From: Nocardioides flavescens
GTDB taxonomy: Bacteria > Actinomycetota > Actinomycetes > Propionibacteriales > Nocardioidaceae
Reading direction: 5' to 3'
Assembly (NCBI RefSeq): GCF_009823805.1
Contig: NZ_WUEK01000012.1
Coordinates: 62,001 to 126,000 of the forward strand
DNA length: 64,000 nt
Part shown: positions 48,641-57,076 of the stretch, one piece after another
Layout: each line of letters starts with the position of its first letter
How positions within the stretch are numbered: position 1 is the first letter of the stretch
The notes under the pieces: generated by a model
Told to the model about the DNA's origin: nothing
Database searches by the model: none
Seen by the model: the letters and a program-made list of their open reading frames with translations, nothing else
Made by a program: the position numbers and the translations under genes

Positions 48641-51204
48641 GCACCCGACGCTCGGGCCACCGCCCGCTGCGCACCAGCGCCACGGTGGGCGTCGTCGCCC
48701 TCGCCGTCGCGGCCGGCACCGCCGCCGTGACGGCCGGAGGCGCCGCCACCGGCGCGGTCGACCCCACCGCGGGCCTGCTGGCGTCGTACGAGCTCGACCA
48801 GACGTCGGGCACGGTCGTCGAGGACTCCTCCGGCCACGACCGCGACGCCGCGGTCGTCGGCTCGCAGGGCTGGTCGGCCACCGGCGAGGACGGGTTCACC
48901 TTCACCGGCGGCGGCAACAGCTCCGGCAACGGGATCCGGCTCCCCGACGATCTGCTCAAGGGTCAGGACCAGGTCACGGTCGACATGGACGTCTGGGTCG
49001 ACCCCACGCTGTCGGGCAACTGGTTCCTGTTCAACCTGGGCAACTACACCAGCTACCCCAACGGCTCGGGCTACCTCTTCGTGACCGGCGAGGACGCCCA
49101 GGGGCAGTACCGCGGCACGATCGCCGAGAGCGGCTACGCCAGCGAGCAGCGCATCAGCCGCGCCGGCGCGCTCGCGAAGGGCACCTGGAAGCGCGTCACC
49201 TTCACCGTCGACGGCGGCACCGTCGCCGACCCCGGCGAGGCCAAGCTCTACGAGGACGGCCGGCTGGTCGCCAGCAGCGCCGTCACCACCTCGCCGGCCC
49301 GCCTCGGTGAGCCCGACGGCTCGACCGTGGCGAACTGGCTCGGCCGCTCGGCGTACCGCAACGACCTGTCGTTCGAGGGCAGGATGCGCGACGTCTCGAT
49401 CTGGTCCACCGCGCTCACCGAGCAGCAGGTCGCCCAGGGCTCGTGCTTCGGCGCGGCCGACGCGGCGTCCGCGGTCGTCGTGCCGAACGCGGACGACGTC
49501 CGCGGCAACATCACCCTGCCGGCCGAGGGCCCGTTCGGATCCACGCTGACCTGGGCCTCCAGCGACCCGGCCGTCGTCACCACGACCGGTGAGGTGACCC
49601 GACCCGCCACCGGGTCGGCCGCGAAGAAGGTCGACCTCACCGTCACCGCGACCCTGGGCGGTCGCAGCGCCACCCGCACCATCCCGCTGACGATCCGCCC
49701 GGCACCCGCCGCGCTCGACCCCGAGGGCTACGCGTTCGCCTACTTCACCGGCGAGGGCGCCGGCGGCGAGCGGATCTTCATGGCCGGCAGCCAGGGCGAC
49801 CAGCCGCTGGCCTACGACGTCCTCAACAAGGGCGAGCCGATCCTCACCTCGACCCTCGGCGAGCGCGGCGTGCGCGACCCGTTCCTGCTGCGCTCCCACG
49901 AGGGCGACCGCTTCTTCCTGCTCGCCACCGACCTGAAGATCGACGGTCGCGGCGGCAACGGGTTCGCCACGGCGCAGGAGAACGGCAGCAAGAGCCTCAT
50001 GGTGTGGGAGTCCACCGATCTCGTCACCTGGTCGGCCCAGCGCGAGGTGAAGGTCTCCAGCGACTTCGCCGGCAACACCTGGGCCCCGGAGGCCTACTAC
50101 GACGAGGCCGCCGGCGAGTACGTCGTCTACTGGGCCTCGGCGCTCTACCCGACGCCCGCCACCGGCGAGCACGCCATCGGGAACTCCTACCAGCGGATGG
50201 TCTACGTCACGACCCGCGACTTCACGACCTTCTCCGAGCCGAGGATCTGGATCGACGTCAGCCGTGGCAGCGGTCGCGGCATGATCGACGCGACCGTCGT
50301 CCGAGACGGCGGGACGTTCTACCGCGTGGTCAAGGACGAGGCGTCGATGACCGTCCGCCAGGAGGTCTCGCCGTCGCTGCGGGCCACCGTCACCGGCTCC
50401 CTGCCGACGACCACGTCGCCCGAGAGCGGCTGGCGCCTGGTCAAGGAGCAGATCGGGGTCGGCCAGCCCAACCCGTGGGGCGGCACCTTCACCAACGGTG
50501 AGGGACCGACCGTGTTCCGCGACAACGACGTGGCGAACCGGTGGTACCTGCTCGTCGACCAGCCCAGCTACCACGGCGGTCAGGGCTACCTCGCCTTCAC
50601 GACCGACAGCCTGGCCACCGCCGACTGGAGGTCCGTCCCCGAGGCGAAGCTGCCCGCCAGCCCCCGCCACGGCACGGTGGTCCCGGTCTCCGCCGCCGAG
50701 CTCGCGGCGATGAGGACGGCCTACCAGGGTGGCCCGGCGAAGCAGGCGAGCGCGCCCGCGGTCTCCTGGCCGACCAGCGGCACCGGGTGCGGCACCGAGC
50801 CGACGACGGACCCGACCACGGACCCGACGACCAGCCCGACGACCAGCCCGACGCAGTCGACCTCGCCGACCCAGCTGCCGGCGAGCCCGCAGGTCAGCCC
50901 CACCCAGGCTGCAGCGCCGACAGTCTCGCTCACCGCACCCCGCCGGCTCACCACCAGCAAGCGGGCGAAGGTCACGCTGACGCTGAGCGCGAGCGCCGCC
51001 GGCAACCGCACCGTCACGCTCACCCTGAAGAAGGGCAAGCGCACGGTGGTCACGCGTCAGGTCGTGGTCAGCGGCTCGACCGCGACGCTGAAGCTGCCAC
51101 GGCTGACGAGAGCCGGGCGCTACACCCTCACCGCGACGTACGCCGACGCCGCCGGCTCCGGCAGCGACGCGGTGACGCTCAGGGTGAAGGGGAAGCGCCG
51201 CTGA
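48637..51204 (+). CDS. secreted GH43-like glycosidase with LamG and Ig-like domains
   Basis: An 855-residue exported protein. Signal peptide (about 1-38), LamG-type concanavalin-like domain (about 45-270), an atrophied bacterial Ig-like domain (about 278-355), a five-bladed propeller with the general-base Asp in RGVRDPFLL (near 413) and WAPEAYYDEAAGEYVVYW (GH43 family), then a Pro/Thr linker and a C-terminal Ig-like domain ending VTLRVKGKRR. It likely attacks arabinan or xylan side chains with the GH51 enzyme. GTG overlaps the GH51 stop by 4 bp, so both are co-made. Confidence 0.85.
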   Translation: MSTRRSGHRPLRTSATVGVVALAVAAGTAAVTAGGAATGAVDPTAGLLASYELDQTSGTVVEDSSGHDRDAAVVGSQGWSATGEDGFTFTGGGNSSGNGIRLPDDLLKGQDQVTVDMDVWVDPTLSGNWFLFNLGNYTSYPNGSGYLFVTGEDAQGQYRGTIAESGYASEQRISRAGALAKGTWKRVTFTVDGGTVADPGEAKLYEDGRLVASSAVTTSPARLGEPDGSTVANWLGRSAYRNDLSFEGRMRDVSIWSTALTEQQVAQGSCFGAADAASAVVVPNADDVRGNITLPAEGPFGSTLTWASSDPAVVTTTGEVTRPATGSAAKKVDLTVTATLGGRSATRTIPLTIRPAPAALDPEGYAFAYFTGEGAGGERIFMAGSQGDQPLAYDVLNKGEPILTSTLGERGVRDPFLLRSHEGDRFFLLATDLKIDGRGGNGFATAQENGSKSLMVWESTDLVTWSAQREVKVSSDFAGNTWAPEAYYDEAAGEYVVYWASALYPTPATGEHAIGNSYQRMVYVTTRDFTTFSEPRIWIDVSRGSGRGMIDATVVRDGGTFYRVVKDEASMTVRQEVSPSLRATVTGSLPTTTSPESGWRLVKEQIGVGQPNPWGGTFTNGEGPTVFRDNDVANRWYLLVDQPSYHGGQGYLAFTTDSLATADWRSVPEAKLPASPRHGTVVPVSAAELAAMRTAYQGGPAKQASAPAVSWPTSGTGCGTEPTTDPTTDPTTSPTTSPTQSTSPTQLPASPQVSPTQAAAPTVSLTAPRRLTTSKRAKVTLTLSASAAGNRTVTLTLKKGKRTVVTRQVVVSGSTATLKLPRLTRAGRYTLTATYADAAGSGSDAVTLRVKGKRR

Positions 51205-51263
51205 GCCCGACCGCCTGACCGCCGACCCGGCGGACACACCTACGCTCCTGGAGTGATCCGAGA

Positions 51264-52181
51264 GTGACAGGGGTGTTCGCCGGGTTCGCGACGATCGCGG
51301 TCGTCATCGGCGCGGGGATGCTCCTGGCCCACCTGCGCATCGTCGACACCGCAGGCCAGCGCACGCTGAGCGCGGTGGCGTTCTACCTCGCCAGCCCGGC
51401 CCTGCTCTTCACGGTGCTGCTCGACAGCGACCTGGGCCGGGTCTTCTCCGGCAACGTCGTCGCGATCGTCGGCGGCGTCGTGGTCACGGCGCTCGTGACG
51501 CTCCTCGTCGCCGTCCTGCGCCGCGAGGAGCTCGGCCGCACGGTCATCGCGACCATGTGCTCGTCGTACTGCAACGCCGGCAACCTCGGGCTGCCGATCG
51601 CGGCCTACGTGCTCGGCGATCCGGCGCTGATCGCGCCGGTGCTGCTGCTGCAGCTGCTCGTGCTGCAGCCGCTCGCGCTCGCCGTGCTCGACGTCGCGGT
51701 CAGCCCGGTGCGGCTGTCGGTCGCGAAGGTGCTGAGCCGGCCGCTGCGCAACCCGATCACCGTCGGCAGCCTGCTCGGACTGCTCGTCGCGCTCAGCGGC
51801 GTCGAGGTCCCGCGTGCCGTGGTCGACCCGCTCGAGCTCATCGGCGGGATGGCGGTGCCCGCGATGCTGCTGGCGTACGGCGTGGCGCTGCGGCTGGGTC
51901 CGCTGCCCGGTCGCGGGGTGGCCCCGGGCGACCTCGGCCTCGCGGTGGGGCTCAAGCTCGTGCTCCAGCCGGTCGCGGCGTACGTCGTGGGGCGGCTCAT
52001 CGGCCTCGACGACGCCTCGCTGCTCGCGGTCACCGTCATCTCCGCGCTGCCGACGGCGCAGAACGTCTTCGTGATCGCGACGCGCTACGACCGCGGCACG
52101 CTGCTGGCCCGCGACGCGATCTTCGTCAGCACGCTCGGCTGCGTGCCGGTCGTCACCGGCGCCGTCGCGCTGCTGGCCTGA
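51264..52181 (+). CDS. AEC family transporter (auxin efflux carrier type)
   Basis: A 305-residue protein of about ten helices with the AEC pattern: N-terminal FATIAVVIGAGMLLA, the CNAGNLGLPIAAYVLG segment and the C-terminal ISALPTAQNVFVIATRY. Family members export organic acids or other small anions; the substrate is unknown. TACGCT at 51241-51246 is a likely -10. It is followed by a strong terminator. Confidence 0.85.
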   Translation: MTGVFAGFATIAVVIGAGMLLAHLRIVDTAGQRTLSAVAFYLASPALLFTVLLDSDLGRVFSGNVVAIVGGVVVTALVTLLVAVLRREELGRTVIATMCSSYCNAGNLGLPIAAYVLGDPALIAPVLLLQLLVLQPLALAVLDVAVSPVRLSVAKVLSRPLRNPITVGSLLGLLVALSGVEVPRAVVDPLELIGGMAVPAMLLAYGVALRLGPLPGRGVAPGDLGLAVGLKLVLQPVAAYVVGRLIGLDDASLLAVTVISALPTAQNVFVIATRYDRGTLLARDAIFVSTLGCVPVVTGAVALLA

Positions 52182-52200
52182 CGCCGGGCCGGGCCGGACG

Positions 52201-52239
52201 CACGAGCGCCCCGGACCGAGGGGATCCGGGGCGCTCGTG
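52201..52239. terminator. bidirectional terminator
   Basis: CACGAGCGCCCCGGA (52201-52215) pairs perfectly with 52225-52239, a 15-bp stem with a 9-nt loop. It lies after the AEC gene and directly after the minus-strand 31-codon ORF stop at 52243. Confidence 0.88.
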
Positions 52240-52242
52240 GGC

Positions 52243-52338
52243 TCAGGACTGGCGAGCGACCCACCGCACGTGCGGCGGGTTGAAGGCCTCGAGGGTGTAG
52301 GAGTCGAAGCGGCGCCAGAGCTGCTTGATGGTCTGCAT
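52243..52338 (-). CDS. 31-residue small protein
   Basis: A short minus-strand frame: MQTIKQLWRRFDSYTLEAFN then PPHVRWVARQS. A strong ribosome site GGAGGCACCCC precedes the ATG, and a perfect terminator hairpin follows the stop by 4 nt, so it is a self-contained unit. The peptide is basic and amphipathic, without a signal peptide. No family is recognised. It may be a regulatory or membrane-associated peptide. Confidence 0.6.
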   Translation of the reverse strand: MQTIKQLWRRFDSYTLEAFNPPHVRWVARQS

Positions 52339-52415
52339 GGGGTGCCTCCGGTGATGGGGAAGGTGGAGCGTCGGTCAGGGGCACGTCGTCGTGCACTTCC
52401 AGGGTGAGGGCTCGA

Positions 52416-52429
52416 TTGGATCGATCCAA
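52416..52429. promoter_or_regulatory. perfect 14-bp palindrome upstream of the small protein
   Basis: TTGGATCGATCCAA is a perfect, CG-centred palindrome, 78 nt upstream of the small-protein start and in the gap after the MATE gene. LacI-family operators often have this form. Confidence 0.55.
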
Positions 52430-52465
52430 GGCCTGGGCGCGGTGGGCCTGGTCACGAGACGGCCG

Positions 52466-53857
52466 TCACGCTCCGGTGACCATCCAGGCATCGGTGCGCT
52501 GACGGCGCAGCAGCACGACGAGCCGTGCGCCCATGAAGACGCCGGCGAACGCCGCCCAGACCGCGACCAGCCCGCCGACCGTCGTGGCGAGCAGCAGCAC
52601 GACGGGGGCGTAGACGAGGAGCACCACCAGCCCGGCGCGCGCGAGGTAGCGCCCGTCGCCGGCGCCGATGAGCACCCCGTCGAGCACGAACACCACCCCC
52701 GCGACCGGCTGGCCCAGCGCGGCGACGAGCAGCACCGGCACGAGCAGGTCGCGCACCGCCCCGTCGCCGGTGAACAGCACCCCGAGGACCGGGCTCGCGG
52801 CCGCCAGCAGCACCCCCGTCACCACCCCGCTGACCACCCCCCACTGCACCATCCGCCGGGTGACCGCCCGGGTGCCGGCGACGTCGCCGGCGCCGAGGTA
52901 GCGGCCGGTGATCGCCTGGGCGGCGATCGCGATCGCGTCGAGCACGAACGACAGGAACGTCCACAGCGTCAGGGCGAGCTGGTGGGTCGCGAGGTCGACG
53001 TCGCGGGCCGCGTCGCCGCCGGCGCCGACCGGGCCCAGCGTGACGGCGTACGTCGTGACGAGGAACGCCGCCCGCAGCGTGAGGGTCCGCACGACCAGGG
53101 GCACGCCGGCGCGGGCGGCCGCGCGGATGCCGGCGGTGTCGGGGCGCAGGGGCGCGCCGTGGCGCCGCGCCCCGCGCACCACCACGACGAGGAACGCCGC
53201 GGCGCAGGCGAGCTGCGCGACGACGGTGCCGACCGCCGAGCCGGCCAGACCCAGGCCGGCGGGGTAGACGAGGACGACGTTGAACACGATGTTGAGCAGC
53301 GCCCCGGCGACCGCGACCACCAGCGGGGTGCGGGTGTCCTGCAGGCCCCGCAGCACCCCGGTGCTGGCCATGACGACGAGCAGCGGGACGGTGCCGAGCA
53401 CGGAGATGCGCAGGTAGGTCGTCGCGAGGTCGCCGACCTCCGCGCCGACCCCGAACAGCCCGACGAGCCAGCCGCTCAGCACCACCCCGGCGACGGTCGC
53501 GACGAGGCCGATGAGCACGGCCAGCCAGACCCCGTCGACGCCCTGGGCGAGCGCCCCGCGGGTGTCACCGGCCCCGATGCGCCGCGCGACGCTCGCCGTC
53601 GTGCCGTAGGCGAGGAACACGCACAGCCCGACCACGGTCTGCATGACGACCGCCGCGATGCCCTGGGCGGCGAGCTCGGGCGTGCCGAGGTGACCGACCA
53701 CCGCCGCGTCGGAGAGCAGGAAGACCGGCTCGGCGACCAGCGCCAGGAACGCCGGGACACCGAGCCGCCGGATCTCCCGGTCGTGCTCGGTCCAGCGGAT
53801 CAGCGGACGACCAGCGCGACGCCCACGACGCCCGGGAGCAGGCCGAGCAGCAGCCAC
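52466..53857 (-). CDS. MATE family efflux transporter
   Basis: A 463-residue protein of twelve helices in two related halves (EPVFLLSDAAVVGHLGTPEL near the N-terminus; internal repeats). It matches the DinF-like branch of MATE cation/drug antiporters. The GTG at 53857 overlaps the upstream membrane gene by 58 bp; no ATG, GTG or TTG is available nearer, so this overlap is uncertain and the true start may be a non-standard CTG. Confidence 0.85.
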   Translation of the reverse strand: MAAARPAPGRRGRRAGRPLIRWTEHDREIRRLGVPAFLALVAEPVFLLSDAAVVGHLGTPELAAQGIAAVVMQTVVGLCVFLAYGTTASVARRIGAGDTRGALAQGVDGVWLAVLIGLVATVAGVVLSGWLVGLFGVGAEVGDLATTYLRISVLGTVPLLVVMASTGVLRGLQDTRTPLVVAVAGALLNIVFNVVLVYPAGLGLAGSAVGTVVAQLACAAAFLVVVVRGARRHGAPLRPDTAGIRAAARAGVPLVVRTLTLRAAFLVTTYAVTLGPVGAGGDAARDVDLATHQLALTLWTFLSFVLDAIAIAAQAITGRYLGAGDVAGTRAVTRRMVQWGVVSGVVTGVLLAAASPVLGVLFTGDGAVRDLLVPVLLVAALGQPVAGVVFVLDGVLIGAGDGRYLARAGLVVLLVYAPVVLLLATTVGGLVAVWAAFAGVFMGARLVVLLRRQRTDAWMVTGA

Positions 53858-54147
53858 GGCGAGAGGACCCGCTGACGGTGGATGACCAGCCCGACGGCGA
53901 CCGCGATGACGCCGAACGCCGCCGCGATCGCGCAGAGGCCGATCTGGGAGACCCGGTCGTCGGGGGCGAGGAAGTAGGCCGCCACGACGAGGCCGACCGA
54001 GAGGTGCAGGATCGTGGTGACCGCGAGCACCGAGACGACCCAGCGCTGCACCCGGCTGAGCTGCGCGTCGTTGACGGGCCGGACCGGGTTGGCCGGGTCC
54101 ATCAGGTGCCGGCGGCGAGGGGCCGGACGACTCGGGGTGTCCTCCAC
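53800..54147 (-). CDS. hypothetical three-helix membrane protein
   Basis: A 115-residue protein with three hydrophobic helices (WVVSVLAVTTILHLSVGLVVA; IGLCAIAAAFGVIAVAVGLVI; PWLLLGLLPGVVGVALVV). The GTG at 54147 has GGAGGAG 10 nt upstream; an ATG at 54102 gives 100 residues but no ribosome site. No family is recognised. It is cotranscribed with the MATE gene. Confidence 0.65.
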   Translation of the reverse strand: MEDTPSRPAPRRRHLMDPANPVRPVNDAQLSRVQRWVVSVLAVTTILHLSVGLVVAAYFLAPDDRVSQIGLCAIAAAFGVIAVAVGLVIHRQRVLSPWLLLGLLPGVVGVALVVR

Positions 54148-54189
54148 GCCCCCCAGTCTCCTCCTCGCCGAGCGGGTACCGAAAAGCCC

Positions 54190-55212
54190 GTGGACGTGAT
54201 CTCTGCCCGCTCGCGCGTCGGCTCCGTCGTCGACACGCTCCTCGACCGCACCGTGGTGCTCGGCTTCGGCAGCACCGGTGCGGCCGTCCGTCGCCGCCTC
54301 GGCGGACCGGTCTGGCCGGCTGACCCGGCCCCCGACGCGCTGGTCGGCGAGCGCGTCCTGGTGACCGGGGCGACCTCCGGCATCGGCGAGGCGATGGGCC
54401 GCTCGTTCGCCGACCTCGGGGCGTCGGTGCACCTCCTCGGCCGCAACACCGACAAGCTGGCCGGGGTCGCTGCCGAGCTGCGCCGGGCCGTGCCGAACGC
54501 CGAGGTCGTCGAGGAGGTCTGCGACGTCGGCGACCTCGACGCGGTGACGGCGTGGGCCGACGACTTCGCCGCGCGGGTGCCGGCCCTGCACGGGCTCGTC
54601 CACAACGCCGGCACGATGACCGCCGAGCGCGAGGAGAGCGCCCAGGGCCACGAGCTGAGCCTGGCCGTGCACGTGCTGGGTCCGCACCTGATGACCTCGC
54701 GGTTGCGCGAGCGGCTGGTCGCCGGACCGGCCTCGGTGGTCTGGGTCAGCTCCGGCGGCATGCTCGGCGCGGGTCTGGCGAGCGACCCCGACGCGATCGA
54801 GTCCCGCCGCGGCGCGTTCAATGGCGTCCAGGCCTACGCCCGCACCAAGCGGATGCAGGTCGTGCTCGCCGACGCGTGGGCGCACGAGCTCGACGCCACG
54901 GGCGTGCGCGTCGAGAGCATGCACCCGGGCTGGGCCGCCACCCCCGGCGTCACCAGCCACCTCCCGGCGTTCGCCCGCATCACCGGACCGGTGCTCCGCG
55001 ACGCGCGCGAGGGCGCCGACACGGCGGTCTGGCTGGTGGCCACCCGACCCGAGTCGCACAGCCCGCACTTCTGGCACGACCGGGCCCAGCGCACGACGAC
55101 GCTCGGTTGGCAGCGACCCGAGGACCCCGACGCCGTACGCCGGCTGCTGACCTACGTCACCGGCGCCACCGGCACCGCGCCGTTCCGCGCGCTGGCAGGC
55201 TCGACAGCGTGA
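54190..55212 (+). CDS. short-chain dehydrogenase/reductase (DHRS12-like)
   Basis: A 340-residue SDR. An extra N-terminal part of about 55 residues precedes the Rossmann motif TGATSGIG; HNAG, the catalytic SSGG serine and YARTK (Tyr, Lys) follow. The extended N-terminus and MHPGWAATPG resemble DHRS12-type reductases. The substrate is unknown. The stop overlaps the nitroreductase start by 4 bp. Confidence 0.85.
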   Translation: MDVISARSRVGSVVDTLLDRTVVLGFGSTGAAVRRRLGGPVWPADPAPDALVGERVLVTGATSGIGEAMGRSFADLGASVHLLGRNTDKLAGVAAELRRAVPNAEVVEEVCDVGDLDAVTAWADDFAARVPALHGLVHNAGTMTAEREESAQGHELSLAVHVLGPHLMTSRLRERLVAGPASVVWVSSGGMLGAGLASDPDAIESRRGAFNGVQAYARTKRMQVVLADAWAHELDATGVRVESMHPGWAATPGVTSHLPAFARITGPVLRDAREGADTAVWLVATRPESHSPHFWHDRAQRTTTLGWQRPEDPDAVRRLLTYVTGATGTAPFRALAGSTA

Positions 55213-55817
55213 GCGACCCCATCGATCCCTCCCAGGCACGGTTGGCCGAGCCGATGCGCTCGCGCTGGAGCCCGAGCGTCTTCGACGCGAGCCACGAGCT
55301 CGACGACGGCGAGCTCGCGCTGCTGCTCGAGGCCGCCCGGTGGGCGCCGACCTGCGGCAACGCCCAGCCCGCGCAGTTCCTGGTCTGCCGGCGCGGGGAC
55401 GAGGCGCACCAGGTGCTGGTGCGCCACCTCTCGCGCGGCAACACCGGCTGGGTGCCGCGCGCGTCGGCGGTGCTGCTGGTCGGTGCGCAGATCGCCCCCG
55501 ACGAGAGCGGCGAGGGTGGCTACAAGCCGTTCCACGCCGACTACGACACCGGCCAGGCCGTCGCGCACCTGACGCTGCAGGCCGTCGCCAGCGGGTTGGT
55601 CTCCCACCAGTTCGCGGGCTTCGACCACGACGCCGTCGCCGCCGAGCTCGGCGTGCCCGACCACGTGCGGCTGCTCGCCGGCATCGCGGTGGGCGTGCCC
55701 GGCGATCCCGCCGAGGTGTCCGAGCGCGACGCCGAGCGCGAGTCGAAGCCACGCCGGCGCCGACCGCTCGAGCGCACGGCGTACGCCGGCCGCTGGGGCC
55801 GGCCCTGGCTAGCCTGA
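55209..55817 (+). CDS. nitroreductase family protein
   Basis: A 202-residue FMN-dependent enzyme of the nitroreductase fold: RSRWSPSVFD at the start, EAARWAPTCGNAQPAQFLV, and the GQAVAHLTLQAVASGL helix. It reduces nitro or quinone groups with NAD(P)H; the natural substrate is unknown. It is translationally coupled to the SDR gene. Confidence 0.85.
   Translation: MSDPIDPSQARLAEPMRSRWSPSVFDASHELDDGELALLLEAARWAPTCGNAQPAQFLVCRRGDEAHQVLVRHLSRGNTGWVPRASAVLLVGAQIAPDESGEGGYKPFHADYDTGQAVAHLTLQAVASGLVSHQFAGFDHDAVAAELGVPDHVRLLAGIAVGVPGDPAEVSERDAERESKPRRRRPLERTAYAGRWGRPWLA
55810..55815 (+). promoter_or_regulatory. -10 element of a probable leaderless ACT-protein transcript
   Basis: TAGCCT at 55810-55815 lies exactly 6 nt before the GTG at 55822, inside the nitroreductase 3' end. 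Confidence 0.5.
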
Positions 55818-55821
55818 CCCC

Positions 55822-56364
55822 GTGACCACCCTGGTGCTGACCGTCATCGGCGACGACCGACCGGGGCTGGTCTCGGCCCTGTCCGCCCCCATCACCGCGG
55901 CGGGCGGCAGCTGGGAGCGCAGCCAGATGGCGCGCCTCGGCGGCAAGTTCGCCGGCATCCTGCTGGTGACGGTGGCCGCCGACCGCGCCGACGCCCTGGC
56001 CGCCGAGCTCACCGCCCTCGGCGACGAGCACGGTCTGCAGGTCGTGCTCGAGGGCGCGGGTGCGGCCGAGCAGCCCGAGGAGCCTGAGGAGCCCCAGGAG
56101 CAAGGAGCCCCGGTGCGGTTCGGGCTCGAGCTGCTCGGCGACGACCGCCCCGGCATCGTCGCCGAGATCTCCGCCGCGCTCGCCGAGCACGGCGTGAGCA
56201 TCGAGGAGCTGACCACGGGGGTCCGCGACGCCCCGATGGCCGGCGGCACGATGTTCGAGGCGCGCGCGACGCTCGCCGCTCCGGGCGACGTCGACACCGA
56301 CGCCCTGCGCAGCCGGCTCGAGGAGCTCGGCGACGAGCTGATGGTCGAGATCAGCCTCGGCTGA
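55822..56364 (+). CDS. double ACT domain protein (GcvR-like)
   Basis: A 180-residue protein with two ACT domains (about 1-78 and 93-175; the GDDRPG motif occurs in both), joined by a Glu/Pro-rich linker. This form matches GcvR-type amino-acid-sensing regulators of glycine metabolism. No glycine cleavage genes are in the window. The gene ends 8 bp from the convergent Cys-rich peptide gene. Confidence 0.85.
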   Translation: MTTLVLTVIGDDRPGLVSALSAPITAAGGSWERSQMARLGGKFAGILLVTVAADRADALAAELTALGDEHGLQVVLEGAGAAEQPEEPEEPQEQGAPVRFGLELLGDDRPGIVAEISAALAEHGVSIEELTTGVRDAPMAGGTMFEARATLAAPGDVDTDALRSRLEELGDELMVEISLG

Positions 56365-56372
56365 CCGCTCAG

Positions 56373-56642
56373 CTAGTTCCCGCCGCCGCAGCCGCCGCCC
56401 CCGCAGGACGAGCCGCACGACGAGCCGCACGACGACCCACCGCCCGAGTCGTGGTGACCGCCGCCGTGGTGGGCGCCGGAGTCGGAGCCGCCGGCGAACC
56501 AGCCCGCCGAGCCGCCGTCCGACCCACCGCTCCAGCGGGACCGGCGCCGGGCCGGCGTGCGGGTGGCCTGGATGATGCCGAGGAAGAGCAGGATCCCGGT
56601 CACCGGGATCGCGATGGCGATGAGGGCGGTGGCGACGTTCAT
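56373..56642 (-). CDS. membrane-anchored His/Gly/Cys-rich peptide, candidate MNIO substrate
   Basis: An 89-residue protein. Residues 1-26 form one membrane helix (ATALIAIAIPVTGILLFLGI), then a basic segment (RTPARRRSRWS), then a low-complexity tail of Gly, Ser and His (AHHGGGHHDSGGG) ending with four cysteines in a CX3CX3CX4C pattern and GGGN. The ATG overlaps the partner gene stop by 4 bp. In actinobacteria larger membrane proteins with similar Gly/Cys tails lie beside DUF692 enzymes and are thought to be modified. This one is far smaller. It could be a metal-binding surface protein or a RiPP precursor with the membrane helix as leader. Confidence 0.75.
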   Translation of the reverse strand: MNVATALIAIAIPVTGILLFLGIIQATRTPARRRSRWSGGSDGGSAGWFAGGSDSGAHHGGGHHDSGGGSSCGSSCGSSCGGGGCGGGN

Positions 56643-57076
56643 GTCGGACTCCTGTCGGTGGTGGGTTCGCGACGTCGACGCTGGGTGAGGCGCAGGACGG
56701 AGTCGCGCAGCCTCACCAGGAGGACGCGCCGGCCGTCGATCCGGATCCACGCCACCCGGCGGGCGCCGTCGTGGACCTCGAGCAGGCGCAGCCCGTCGGG
56801 GTCGGTGCGGGCCAGCGAGGCGGCGAAGCCGCGCACGTCGTCGTGGGCGCAGCCCTCGGCCGGGTGCGCTGCGGCCCAGGCGTGGAACCGGTCGCGCCAG
56901 CCCGGCAGCTGCGCGAGCTCGGGGGCGACGTGGAGGGCCGCGGCGCTGCGCCGGCGGTGCAGGACCCGCGTCGTCGCGGCGCTGCCGACCGGGTCGAAGC
57001 CCGCCGGCACCCGCCCGGCCAGCAGGTCGTCGAGCACCTCGCGCTGACGCCGGGCCAGCGTCTCGCGGGCGGTCAC
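56639..57076 (-). CDS. small partner protein of the DUF692 enzyme
   Basis: A 145-residue protein. The N-terminal two thirds (LARRQREVLDDLLAGRVPAGFD; PELAQLPGWRDRFHAWAAAHP) resembles the DUF2063-like/SCO6045-type proteins found beside MNIO enzymes, which are thought to bind the precursor. The C-terminal part (LLEVHDGARRVAWIRIDGRRVLLVRLRD) is a small beta domain. GTG overlaps the enzyme stop by 4 bp and its stop overlaps the peptide start by 4 bp. The SCO6045 link is from memory and is unverified. Confidence 0.6.
   Translation of the reverse strand: MTARETLARRQREVLDDLLAGRVPAGFDPVGSAATTRVLHRRRSAAALHVAPELAQLPGWRDRFHAWAAAHPAEGCAHDDVRGFAASLARTDPDGLRLLEVHDGARRVAWIRIDGRRVLLVRLRDSVLRLTQRRRREPTTDRSPT

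Noticed and set aside
45005..51237. Very long open frames antisense to the two glycosidase genes
   Set aside because: They mirror the real genes in a frame kept open by high GC at the third codon position, encode low-complexity Gly/Arg/Val/Asp-rich protein, and have no domain motifs. The sense frames have catalytic motifs.
55816..56364. Riboswitch before the GcvR-like gene
   Set aside because: The start is apparently leaderless (6 nt from the -10), so there is no room for an aptamer.
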